Assembly (NCBI RefSeq): GCF_012912105.1
Contig: NZ_QMEA01000015.1
Span: forward strand, 1-64,000
Length of the DNA: 64,000 nt
Source of the DNA: Brasilonema sp. UFV-L1
GTDB taxonomy: Bacteria; Cyanobacteriota; Cyanobacteriia; Cyanobacteriales; Nostocaceae
Reading direction: 5' to 3'
Shown here: positions 1-7,080 of the stretch, one piece after another
How positions within the stretch are numbered: position 1 is the stretch's first letter
Layout: every line of letters starts with the position of its first letter
The notes under the pieces: model-generated
Database searches by the model: none
What the model was told of the DNA's origin: nothing
Seen by the model: the letters and a program-made list of their open reading frames with translations, nothing else
Translations under genes and position numbers: made by a program

Positions 1-877
1 CATCTGGACGCTAAATCAGAGATTATAGCGCCAGCCTTCTCTCCGAAATAGGTAAGCCCTAAACCGCATGGAGGTGGAGCGATTGCCTACGGCAGAGCTA
101 CGCTTAACGCTAAAATCAAAGTTAAGAACTTATCAGTAGTGCAGCAGTTAGTGGATCAACAACCAGACGTAATACTCAAAGAACTATGTGAACGTTTTGC
201 GACTCAAAGTGGTATTGAGGTTAGTATTGCTACCATGCACCGTGCAGTTCAAAAGTTGGATTTGACCACTAAAAAAAACACTATATGCCAGTGAGCAAGA
301 TACCCCACGAGTAGAAAAGTTACGGTTTGAGTATCGTGATTGGGTGCTAAGTATTGATCCACACAACTTGATATTTGTTGATGAGTCTGGTTTAAAGTTA
401 GGAATGACTCGACTGTATGGACGAGCTAGCAGGGGCGAAAGATTATACGATTCGTGTCCTCGCAACCGAGGACAAAACATATCGTTAATTGGGGCTTTGA
501 GTGTAGATGGACTGATTGCTACCATGAGTATTCCTGGTAGTGTGAATACACAAGTATTTGTAACTTACGTACGCGATGTGTTAGTACCACAGTTATGGCA
601 AGGAGCTGTGGTGGTAATGGATAATTTATCAGTACACACTGCTAGTGTGATTAAAGATTTGATTGAAGCGGCTGGCGCAAAACTTGTATTTCTACCTCCT
701 TACTCGCCAGATTTATCCCCCATAGAATTATGCTGGTCAAAACTGAAACAATGTGTACGTGCGGGAAAAGCTACAACCTATTCGGCTTTGAATCAAATTT
801 TAAGTCAAATAGTCAATGAAAAAATTTCCTCTGATGATGCTTGGGGTTGGTTTGCTCACTGTGGTCTATTCATGTGA
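1..877 (+). pseudogene. IS630-family transposase, broken, left end outside window
   Basis: The second half (from about 278) reads as an IS630/Tc1-type DDE domain: VDESG early, VVMDNLSVH in the middle, and LPPYSPDLSPIE near the C-terminus, ending at 877. The first half is in another frame and carries the helix-turn-helix-like part (QQLVDQQPDVILKELCERF). The two frames meet at a run of eight A (271-278); seven A would join them. A stop at 49-51 breaks the extreme N-terminus. Codons of about 88-118 look like a small dispersed repeat (CCTACGGCAGAGCTACGC) inserted in frame after a KPHGGG motif. Some IS630 elements use A-run frameshifting, so the A8 alone does not prove decay, but the early stop suggests a dead copy. 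Confidence 0.85.
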
Positions 878-938
878 AAACCGCTGTAAGCCCAAAATCC
901 TTTGCACAAATGCGAAATTTCGCGTCTCTATATGCCTA

Positions 939-1092
939 AGAGGATGTCTGAAAACTTTAAGCAAGGTATATTTTGTCATTCTGAGCGTAACGAAGTGGAG
1001 CGAAGAATCCCAGTTTGTCGTTAATTTTTGAGATGCTTCACTGCGCTGGCGCTCCGTTCAGCATGACATTTTTGACTTCTCAGACATCCTCT
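939..1092. repeat. MITE-like element with 13-bp inverted ends
   Basis: The ends AGAGGATGTCTGA (939-951) and its exact reverse complement (1080-1092) enclose about 154 bp without a gene. The interior holds two imperfect inverted stretches around CATTCTGAGCG and CAGCATGAC, of the kind seen in many dispersed bacterial repeats. It sits exactly where the downstream vapC loses its N-terminal half, so it probably inserted into, or took part in the deletion of, that gene. Confidence 0.6.
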
Positions 1093-1099
1093 AAGTGTT

Positions 1100-1390
1100 A
1101 TTACAATTGAGGAAATTTATTATGGTTTAACAGCGAAGCCTAATGCTAGAATCCAAAACTGGTTTGAAAACTTTCTCTTCACTCACTGTCAAATTTTCCC
1201 TATCACTTCAGAAATTGCAAAGTGTTCGGGTGAATTGAGAGGCCTTTTGAGGACTCAAGGGAAACCGCGCTCTCAAGCTGATATTCTTATTGCAGCAACA
1301 GCTAAAATACATTCCTTGACCCTTGTTACTAGAAATATTAAAGATTTTGAGGGTTGTGGTATATCTACATTGAATCCATTTCTTTGAATA
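1100..1390 (+). pseudogene. VapC-type PIN-domain toxin, N-terminus missing
   Basis: The frame from 1100 encodes the C-terminal two thirds of a PIN-domain RNase: ITIEEIYYGL, then SQADILIAATA with the conserved acidic position, then LTLVTRNIKDFEG, which is the classical VapC ending. The first acidic cluster (DTNV type) and any start codon are absent because the MITE borders the frame directly. The frame runs on past the expected end into the HIP1 repeats. No vapB antitoxin was found next to it. Non-functional with high probability. Confidence 0.7.
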
Positions 1391-1404
1391 TTTCTCCTAT
1401 ATCA

Positions 1405-1735
1405 AGAGTGCGATCGCTTGCTTTAACCTTTTCAAAATAAGTGCGACCGCCTTTACAAGAGTATGATTATTCTGGATGAGATCGCCTGTTTTAACCGTAT
1501 TGCCACCAAGTGCGATCGCCTTTACAAGAATATGAATATTCAAGGTATAATTGCCTGCTTTAACCCTATCACCAAAAGTGCGATCGCCTTTACAAGAATA
1601 TGAATATTCAAGGTATAATTGCCTGCTTTAAACCTATCACCACCAAGTGCGATCACCTGCTTGAACTCTATCACCACCAAGTGCGATCGCCCGTGCTAAA
1701 GTACCAGATGCGATCACCTCTACGAGAGTTATGAA
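1405..1735. repeat. Degenerate 68-bp tandem repeats carrying HIP1
   Basis: At least two near-identical units start at 1508 and 1576 (period 68 bp). Each opens with AAGTGCGATCGCC, followed by TTTACAAGAATATGAATATT and a tract with TTGCCTGCTTTAA. More diverged units lie on both sides. The HIP1 octamer or a variant (GCGATCAC, GCGACCGC) occurs once or twice per unit. There is no gene here and no unique spacer between the repeats, so it is not a CRISPR array. Confidence 0.8.
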
Positions 1736-1790
1736 TATAGCAATTTTGGCAGTGTAAAACCGTAATTACATTGAAGATGATTGCTTAAAC

Positions 1791-1858
1791 TGGTGGTTGA
1801 AGTCGTTAGCACCAACTGAGAAACCGACTATGCAACGATTAAGCCGTGGGATGCTAGG
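1791..1858 (+). pseudogene. Uma2 gene fragment joined to an IS605-like end
   Basis: Bases 1791-1833 match, with a few substitutions, the stretch of the intact Uma2 gene near 4249-4291 that encodes VVEVVSTNWETDYA; a stop (TGA) replaces the tryptophan. Directly after it, 1841-1857 (AGCCGTGGGATGCTAGG) matches with one mismatch the right-end sequence of the tnpB element at 57285-57301. This is a scar of a Uma2 gene cut by an IS200/IS605-type element. Confidence 0.6.
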
Positions 1859-3113
1859 ACGTACTGCCTTTCTTTAATAGCCTGGGTGTTAGGTGTTCTG
1901 CAATACCAGCCAACCGAATTGCATTGCAACCCAGTTGGTAAGCAAATTCTACCGGTTTCCCAGCACCCAAGGCATCGTAAAATCCGACTGCAAATTCAAT
2001 CGCTGCCTTATCCCCAATTGCCTTATTCATCCCAATTACGTAAGGGATGTGTTTAACAATTGCCTCTGCTTGCACTTCAGAATAACAAGCGTTAAGTACA
2101 ACGCACTCAACTTCACTGGCAAACAACTTAAATACTCCAGCGAGTGCTTCTGCGTCTACAAACCGCACCTGTCCAGTTTCATCCTCTAGTGCTAAACCTT
2201 CATCTCCTGCACCGTGACCGGAAAAATGAACGATTTGCGGCTTTACGTCTAAAAGGGCGCGATAAACATCTCGCACGCGCACAGCCCACTGCTGCTTGAT
2301 CTCGAACTGTTCCCGTTTTTTAGCCCGCTGCAATAATCCTGCGTCAATATCTCGCACCTCTTCGCCTAAACGCAGGGGTAAAGTGGTTTTCGGATTTACT
2401 GCTAGAATCAAAATTGTTCTAGTGGCAGAGGCGCTAGCAACTTCATGAAAGGTATGACGCTTTTCAAGACGCCAAAGCCGACGATTCATTTCTTCTTGGC
2501 GAGCATTTCCGTCGATAGGTTCAGATGTTTCTGGAGAGCTAATCAACAAACTTGTAATATGCGACCAAAAATGCGAAATATACGACCAAAAATTATTGCT
2601 TTTATGCAAATATTCAATCAGCTGCTTAATCTTATCGGCTTCGGCAACCATCCCTCGCTCTATGAATAAGCTTCTAGCCGTTTCCAGTTTTTTGATAGCT
2701 TCTTTTTTGTTACCTTGCTTGTAGAGTATAGTTCCCAGCGCACTATAAGCTGCCGCAACCTTACAGTCAATGCGAATTGCTTCTTCAAATATAGATATAA
2801 CTTCTGCTTCGATATAACCCTGCTGTTGCAGGTCATTTCCTAGGCTAGTGTAAGCTACTGCTACAGCTTCATCCGTAAGTCCTAAAGCTTGCTGTATATT
2901 CTTCAATTGGTAGTAAATTTTTCTATTAGTACCATCTGGATTCTGATCAATCGCTTTCTCCAGTTCTCGTTTATATTCCTGTATTTTTGATTCGTAATCA
3001 TTATAATCATTAAGATATAACGTGGAGCTATTTACCCTGATAAATGCACGGGTTGTGATTTTTCTGCTACCTTTAACCGTGGATGGAGAAAAAAAGTCGA
3101 AAACTGCTCCCAT
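1854..3113 (-). CDS. TPR and CHAT-domain protein (caspase-like protease)
   Basis: A 419-residue protein. Residues of about 85-170 form TPR-like helices (AYTSLGNDLQQQGY, AYSALGTILYKQG). From about 225 a CHAT domain follows, with the His of VHFSGHG and the Cys of VLNACYS, the expected Cys/His dyad of the clan CD fold. CHAT proteases are caspase/separase relatives; in bacteria several act in programmed death or phage defence after activation by a sensor. Here the TPR part would be the sensor or adaptor (inference). No obvious substrate or partner gene is adjacent; both sides are mobile-element debris. Its stop codon lies in the IS605-like scar, so the last residues may be secondary. Confidence 0.85.
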   Translation of the reverse strand: MGAVFDFFSPSTVKGSRKITTRAFIRVNSSTLYLNDYNDYESKIQEYKRELEKAIDQNPDGTNRKIYYQLKNIQQALGLTDEAVAVAYTSLGNDLQQQGYIEAEVISIFEEAIRIDCKVAAAYSALGTILYKQGNKKEAIKKLETARSLFIERGMVAEADKIKQLIEYLHKSNNFWSYISHFWSHITSLLISSPETSEPIDGNARQEEMNRRLWRLEKRHTFHEVASASATRTILILAVNPKTTLPLRLGEEVRDIDAGLLQRAKKREQFEIKQQWAVRVRDVYRALLDVKPQIVHFSGHGAGDEGLALEDETGQVRFVDAEALAGVFKLFASEVECVVLNACYSEVQAEAIVKHIPYVIGMNKAIGDKAAIEFAVGFYDALGAGKPVEFAYQLGCNAIRLAGIAEHLTPRLLKKGSTS

Positions 3114-3412
3114 TATACAATTACTTGCTTAATTTTGGAAAAAGACTTAACAAATTGTCACTAATAGAATTTTTAATTAATGCCAGTATGCGACGACTTG
3201 GACTTGAGACAAATTTGTGCAAAGTTAATTATAACAAGAGCGCCAATCTTAACTTAAGCTTGTCAAATTCCCCGCTTTTAATATAAATATATTTAGCCTT
3301 TACCCAATAACTACTCTAAGCCTAGAAAACTAGCTCAACTTTGTCCCTAGCGAAATGTTGAGTTTTAAACCTATCAAAATGTGAGTTCGACAAAGTGCGA
3401 TCACTCCCAAAT

Positions 3413-3597
3413 TTACAGCCAAACAATTCCCCGATTTACTGCAACAATCACCGCTTGTGTACGAGCGCTCACGTTCAGTTTGCTATCGTGAATTTCCTGT
3501 GCCAAGCGGTTGCGTTCTGCTAATATGGATGTTTGTTCAGCCTGCTTACGATTCGTGATATCCTGTAGAGACACAATGACATATATCTCCGCTCCGA
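3413..3597 (-). pseudogene. Chimeric remnant: PAS/histidine kinase fused to LuxR tail
   Basis: Reading leftward from 3597, the frame gives a PAC-like end (DITNRKQAEQ), then LAERNRLAQEIHDS, the phospho-acceptor region of NarX/HisKA_3 kinases, and then at once LNVSARTQAVIVAVNRGIV, the end of a NarL/LuxR-type output domain, with a stop at 3413-3415. The whole catalytic domain of the kinase and the front of the regulator are missing, as if a deletion joined two neighbouring genes. The bases 3114-3412 to the left hold nothing recognisable. Confidence 0.65.
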
Positions 3598-3795
3598 AAA
3601 ACCTATACAGAACTAGTCAAAACTCGGCAAATCTGTACAACGTCGGAGCGTGCAGACTAAGTCTTAAGTGACTACGTTGAGATGGTTACGACACCTACAA
3701 GTAAACGCCAGCTTGTAGCTTCTGTCGAAGACGGTTAAGGAATTAGTGAACAGGTTTATAGCTATAGTGCTGTCTTCCTAACAAGCCATCTCAAC
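3590..3795 (+). ncRNA. Multi-helix structured RNA candidate (IscB omega-RNA-like?)
   Basis: Several perfect helices nest here. CGCTCCGA (3590-3597) pairs with 3643-3650. GTTGAGATGG (3676-3685) pairs with CCATCTCAAC (3786-3795), with G-U and U-A pairs continuing inward. CTACAAG (3695-3701) pairs with CTTGTAG (3712-3718). GAAGAC (3727-3732) pairs with GTCTTC (3772-3777), with a TATAGCTATA palindrome inside. The architecture recalls the HEARO/omega RNAs of IscB elements, but no iscB follows. The assignment rests on layout and memory of the family only; the strand is assumed. Confidence 0.35.
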
Positions 3796-3878
3796 ATTGT
3801 CGAGGCAAACTTAACTGAGAAATCAGGCTGGCAGAATATGCCATATAAGCAGGTCTTGTTTGGCAAGACCTGTACAAA

Positions 3879-4520
3879 ATGACCAGAAATGTACAGATGT
3901 GTCCAGCAATCAAGTTACAGTTTCTAGCCCCAAAAACGCTCACCGTTGAAGATTTTCTCTCCCAATACCGAGACAATCCTCGCTATGAATTGGCAGACGG
4001 AGAATTAATTGACATGGAACCCACTGGTCCTCATGAAACGGTGAGTGGTAAAATTGCAACGCAAATTGGTATCTATCTTGTTGCAGAACAACTTCCCTGG
4101 TTTATTCCTCGCACTTGCTTAATTTACCCCTTCGCAGATGCAGCCACAATTCGTCGTCCTGATGTCGTGGTTCTCGATGAAACCGTTCTCAACCGTGAAC
4201 CCCTTTGGGAGCGAGAACCCGTAATTACGCTGGGACGTTCCATTAAATTGGTGGTTGAAGTTGTTAGCACCAACTGGGAAACTGACTACGCTCGCAAAGT
4301 TGAAGAATATGCGCTCTTAGGAATTCCTGAATATTGGATTGTGGATTATCGAGGATTGGGTGGTGTGGCATTTATTGGTAAACCCAAACAACCTACTTTT
4401 ACTGTTTGTCAATTGCTTGAAGATACTTATAATCAACAACAATATCGGTTAAACCAAGCAATTAACTCGCCACTTTTGCCGCGTCTTCAACTTCGCTTAG
4501 ATGATATCCTTCCTCGTTAA
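3879..4520 (+). CDS. Uma2-family (DUF820) putative restriction-like nuclease
   Basis: A 213-residue protein with the PD-(D/E)xK layout of Uma2 proteins, which are abundant in cyanobacteria: ELADGELIDMEPTG near residue 40, RRPDVVVLD near 103 (catalytic Asp), VVEVVS near 127 (Glu), then the lysine of ARKVEEY and GIPEYWIVD. The family is thought to contain DNA endonucleases, and many copies look mobile; the actual role is unknown. An alternative start, MCPAIK, lies 18 bases in. A 9-bp hairpin (CAGGTCTTG / CAAGACCTG, about 3851-3873) lies immediately upstream of the start. Confidence 0.85.
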   Translation: MTRNVQMCPAIKLQFLAPKTLTVEDFLSQYRDNPRYELADGELIDMEPTGPHETVSGKIATQIGIYLVAEQLPWFIPRTCLIYPFADAATIRRPDVVVLDETVLNREPLWEREPVITLGRSIKLVVEVVSTNWETDYARKVEEYALLGIPEYWIVDYRGLGGVAFIGKPKQPTFTVCQLLEDTYNQQQYRLNQAINSPLLPRLQLRLDDILPR

Positions 4521-4585
4521 GTGGTTGCATCCCACCCCGCGCATCCCCTCCCTTTACCACTACGGTGTACACACATCTTACTTAA

Positions 4586-4659
4586 AACCTCACCCTCGCT
4601 TTTAGCTGCGCTAAAATCTTTCCCTCTCCTTGGTAAGGAGAGGGATGCCTGATAGGGCT
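4586..4659. repeat. Dispersed AACCTCACCCT repeat, single copy
   Basis: Starting with AACCTCACCCTCGC, this is nearly the reverse complement of the right part of the tandem repeat at 30381-30590 (stretch ending GCGAGGGTGAGGTT). It contains an inner hairpin CCCTCTCC / GGAGAGGG. It is one member of a palindromic dispersed family with no coding capacity. The rest of the 4521-4700 gap shows nothing else. Confidence 0.65.
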
Positions 4660-4700
4660 TCGAGAAACAACTCATTCGCCAGTATTTCAGGGAGGAACTA

Positions 4701-4925
4701 ATGGAAGAGTCACCAATTTATCAAGAAATACTAGAAAAAGGTGCTAAGAAAGGAAAGCTACAAATCTTAACCCGCCAACTTTCACGGCGATTTGGCACAA
4801 TTTCTTCGCAATTACAGCAACAGCTTCAAGCACTGTCGATTAACCAGCTAGATGATTTAAGTGATGCGCTGTTTGACTTTTCTGAAATATCCGACTTGGC
4901 AGTTTGGTTGCAAAACCAGCAGTAA
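4701..4925 (+). pseudogene. DUF4351 tail of an Rpn-family nuclease
   Basis: The 74 residues correspond to the C-terminal DUF4351 segment only: ILTRQLSRRFG, then LQALSINQLDDLSDALFDFSEISDLAVWL. The full-length relative in this window (36162-36965) has about 190 more residues in front with the nuclease core. A start codon exists (MEESPIYQEILEKG matches an internal part of the family), so a small protein could be made, but the catalytic domain is gone. Confidence 0.65.
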
Positions 4926-5015
4926 TTCAAATTATTTGCACTCGCCCCTACGAACGCATGAATATTAGAGGTGTAACGCCTAAGATTGAGTTGTATAGGT
5001 AGATAGAGTTTCAAT

Positions 5016-5231
5016 ATGTTAAATGCTGTAGAGTTTCAAGCAAAAATTCAAAATGGTTTCATTCAAATTCCCGATGAGTACAAACAAGAACTTGGTGAAG
5101 GAGATGATATTAGAGTAATTGTTTTGGTTAAGAAAAAATCATTTTCAAAAACAGACATAATTGATGAATTGACTGAGAATTCTGTTCAAGTGAATGGTAT
5201 ACTCAGCCGTGAGGAAATTTACAGTCGCTAG
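5016..5231 (+). CDS. Small antitoxin-like protein, orphan
   Basis: A 71-residue protein: VEFQAKIQNGFIQIPDEYKQEL at the start (an AbrB/antitoxin-like beta strand pattern) and LSREEIYSR at the end. This matches a common group of cyanobacterial antitoxin-like proteins that usually precede a PIN-domain toxin. No PIN gene follows; the next genes are hicA and hicB. It may be a solitary remnant of a toxin-antitoxin pair or an anti-addiction protein. Confidence 0.6.
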   Translation: MLNAVEFQAKIQNGFIQIPDEYKQELGEGDDIRVIVLVKKKSFSKTDIIDELTENSVQVNGILSREEIYSR

Positions 5232-5310
5232 TCATGACTGCTGGTACATTTTTTTGGGTAACTTTTTTGGCTTGTGTTAATATGCTGTGGTTAATAGTCG
5301 ATGCCCGATC

Positions 5311-5538
5311 ATGCCAAAGAAAATTAGGGAGCTAAAACAAAAGCTACTTCAAGCCGGTTTTACGAAACTCCCAGGCAAAGGAAGTCACACCAACTGGATA
5401 CATCCTTTGTACACAGGGAAACTAACAGTTTCTGGCAAAGATAGTTCGGATGCGAAACCTTATCAAGAAAAGGATGTACAGCAAGCTATAACAGAAGTAG
5501 AACAGAAGCAACAGCAACAGAAGCAAGAAGATGAGTAA
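5311..5538 (+). CDS. hicA: HicA-type mRNA interferase toxin
   Basis: Residues from MPKKIRELKQKLLQAGF to GKGSHTNWIHP match the HicA double-stranded-RNA-binding-like fold, with the catalytic His in GSHTNW. HicA cleaves mRNA and is neutralised by HicB. The chosen ATG gives the normal length; a GTG at 5287 would add eight residues that do not look like the family. The C-terminus is Q-rich (EQKQQQQKQEDE), slightly longer than usual. It overlaps hicB by 8 bases, as expected for a translationally coupled pair. Confidence 0.88.
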   Translation: MPKKIRELKQKLLQAGFTKLPGKGSHTNWIHPLYTGKLTVSGKDSSDAKPYQEKDVQQAITEVEQKQQQQKQEDE

Positions 5539-5749
5539 ATTTAAGTATCAAATGTTGATTCAATGGTCAGAAGAAGACAACTGCTTCTTGGTTGGATTTC
5601 CTGATTTTCCGGGACAGCGTTGGCGAACTCATGGTGATACTTATGAGGAAGCTGTTGCAAATGGTATTGAAGCCCTAGAGTCTCTAATTATGGCTTATAA
5701 AGCAACAGGCGAACCACTTCCAGAACCAACCGTTAATAAAGCGGCTTAG
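5531..5749 (+). CDS. hicB: HicB-type antitoxin
   Basis: A 72-residue protein: YQMLIQWSEEDNCFLVGFPDFPG (partial RNase H-like strands) then the helix TYEEAVANGIEALESLI. This is the short HicB form lacking the extra DNA-binding C-terminal domain of longer family members. It overlaps the hicA stop by 8 bases in the same operon. The downstream bases 5750-5946 contain a dispersed GC-rich repeat with a HIP1 site and no gene. Confidence 0.88.
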   Translation: MSKFKYQMLIQWSEEDNCFLVGFPDFPGQRWRTHGDTYEEAVANGIEALESLIMAYKATGEPLPEPTVNKAA

Positions 5750-5946
5750 TAGCAAAGAAGACAAAAACTCGAAGAGGACGAATCCGCAAGTTAAGAAGTT
5801 GCGTTGGTAAAATCCCTATTACACACAGGCAAGTATTACGATTGGCAATAGAACAATACTAGCGGTTCAGCCCTCTGTTGAAAAGTTTCTTAATCTTCAA
5901 ACAGGCGATCGCGCAGCGGCGGCTTCCGCATCGCCTGATTAATCTA

Positions 5947-6185
5947 TTTGACACTCTCCGTCCGCGCATGAGCGGAGATTCTTAAGACATCACTGCCTTA
6001 ATATCCTGTTTGCACAGGTTAAGCGGCTCACCACGTTTGCCCAAAGGGCGTAGTGATATCTCCTCTGTGGTTGTTTCGGGCGTAGACTTTCCCCCAGTCC
6101 GGGGGTAGGTTTTGAAATCTTGTACTGATGTGAATATTTTAACATACTTGACTCAAGCCTAAAGGCTTTCACAAAGGCTTTCATC
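5947..6185 (-). mobile_element. Orphan right end of an IS200/IS605 tnpB element (omega-RNA relic)
   Basis: Read on the minus strand, this ends with a stem (CTCCG / CGGAG, 5956-5977) followed by GAGTGTCAAA, the same terminal motif as in the intact element at 57231-57240. A 67-codon frame in front (5990-6193) resembles the tail of tnpB, where the guide-RNA scaffold overlaps the gene. The transposase and most of tnpB are absent. If transcribed, the RNA guide would be the bases left of 5947. Confidence 0.55.
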
Positions 6186-6297
6186 CGACGCATTGTCCCC
6201 TAAAAAATTGGGCAGGCTTACTACTACGAGTACCCTACTACGCCGACAGATTAACAAAACAAAGCCTGCCCAATTTTTTTACGTGTAAGACCCCGCC
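6186..6297. repeat. Hairpin element, copy 1 (17-bp stem, 42-nt loop)
   Basis: It begins CGACGCATTGTCCCCTA and ends TTACGTGTAAGACCCC. Between these lies a perfect 17-bp stem (6203-6219 with 6262-6278) around a 42-nt loop. Copy 2, at 58355-58467, has nearly the same flanks and loop, but its stem differs at five positions that are all compensated on the other arm. Here it abuts the tnpB relic on its left. The right flank to 6370 carries no gene. Confidence 0.8.
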
Positions 6298-6370
6298 CTT
6301 GCCTGAAGTACGGAATTCGGCACTACGTGCCTGTTCCTCAAGGGTTTTCAGCCTGCCTTCCTTATAAAAA

Positions 6371-6991
6371 TTAACTATCACTCATAAGTGCAGCGAGCAA
6401 AATCCTGAGTACTGCTTCCAATTCTTCAGTCACTCGGTAGAGGTTAATCGCTTGTTCTATACTTTGTGTTTGTCGGTATAATATACCAAATTGCCAAACA
6501 TTACCTGTCGTTACTGCTCCCAATATTTCTGCTTGAGTGGAATCAGTCCATCTATCAAGGGCTATCATTTCAGTTGCCAGTTGTGTAAATCCCTTGTTTA
6601 TATCTGCTTGCTTGGCTTCTATCACAATTAAATTAGTCTTTGTTCGCAGGTAATAATCCAAATTACCTTGAAGTCTATTGTCAACTTTAATACTATATTC
6701 GATTCGTAATTTAGCGCGGGAATAGTGGATTAAATCAGTGATAATCGGCGCAATTAGCATTTCCCGGCGTGTCGCTTCGTTCTCTAAATCCACATACGGT
6801 AATACTTCTTCAATCCGCTGTTTTAAATCGAGAAGTCGGTCTAATGTACCTGAATATTGAGGCAAATCGAGAAATTTACGCTTCATAGAATAGCCAAATT
6901 CAGCTACTAAATCGTCAACTGCAAACCCTAACTCAAAGTAATTACTAAAAGTATACGAGCGATTTGGGTCTAGCAATGGTTGGCGGCTCAT
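6371..6991 (-). CDS. Putative PD-(D/E)xK nuclease-fold protein
   Basis: The start MSRQPLLDPNRSYTFSNYF has a GAGG ribosome site 8 bases upstream; an upstream ATG at 7051 gives 20 extra residues without family features. The core shows RLQGNLDYYL followed by LIVIEAKQAD, the D...(D/E)xK signature of restriction-like nucleases, here fused to a helical tail. Similar proteins are hypothetical in cyanobacteria and are often scattered among repeats. No modification gene is nearby, so a restriction role is unproven. Confidence 0.65.
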   Translation of the reverse strand: MSRQPLLDPNRSYTFSNYFELGFAVDDLVAEFGYSMKRKFLDLPQYSGTLDRLLDLKQRIEEVLPYVDLENEATRREMLIAPIITDLIHYSRAKLRIEYSIKVDNRLQGNLDYYLRTKTNLIVIEAKQADINKGFTQLATEMIALDRWTDSTQAEILGAVTTGNVWQFGILYRQTQSIEQAINLYRVTEELEAVLRILLAALMSDS

Positions 6992-7080
6992 TTGATTCCT
7001 CACTTCTAGGCTGAAATTTTTCACAAAAAAGCGAGGTATCTGTTTGTGCATCCTCTACCCCGCTTTTGTGCTTGTTTTTG

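Noticed and set aside
816-1031. 71-codon plus-strand frame
   Set aside because: It runs from the transposase end into the MITE and has no family features.
1405-1735. Possible CRISPR array
   Set aside because: Repeats are contiguous 68-bp units with no unique spacers and no cas genes.
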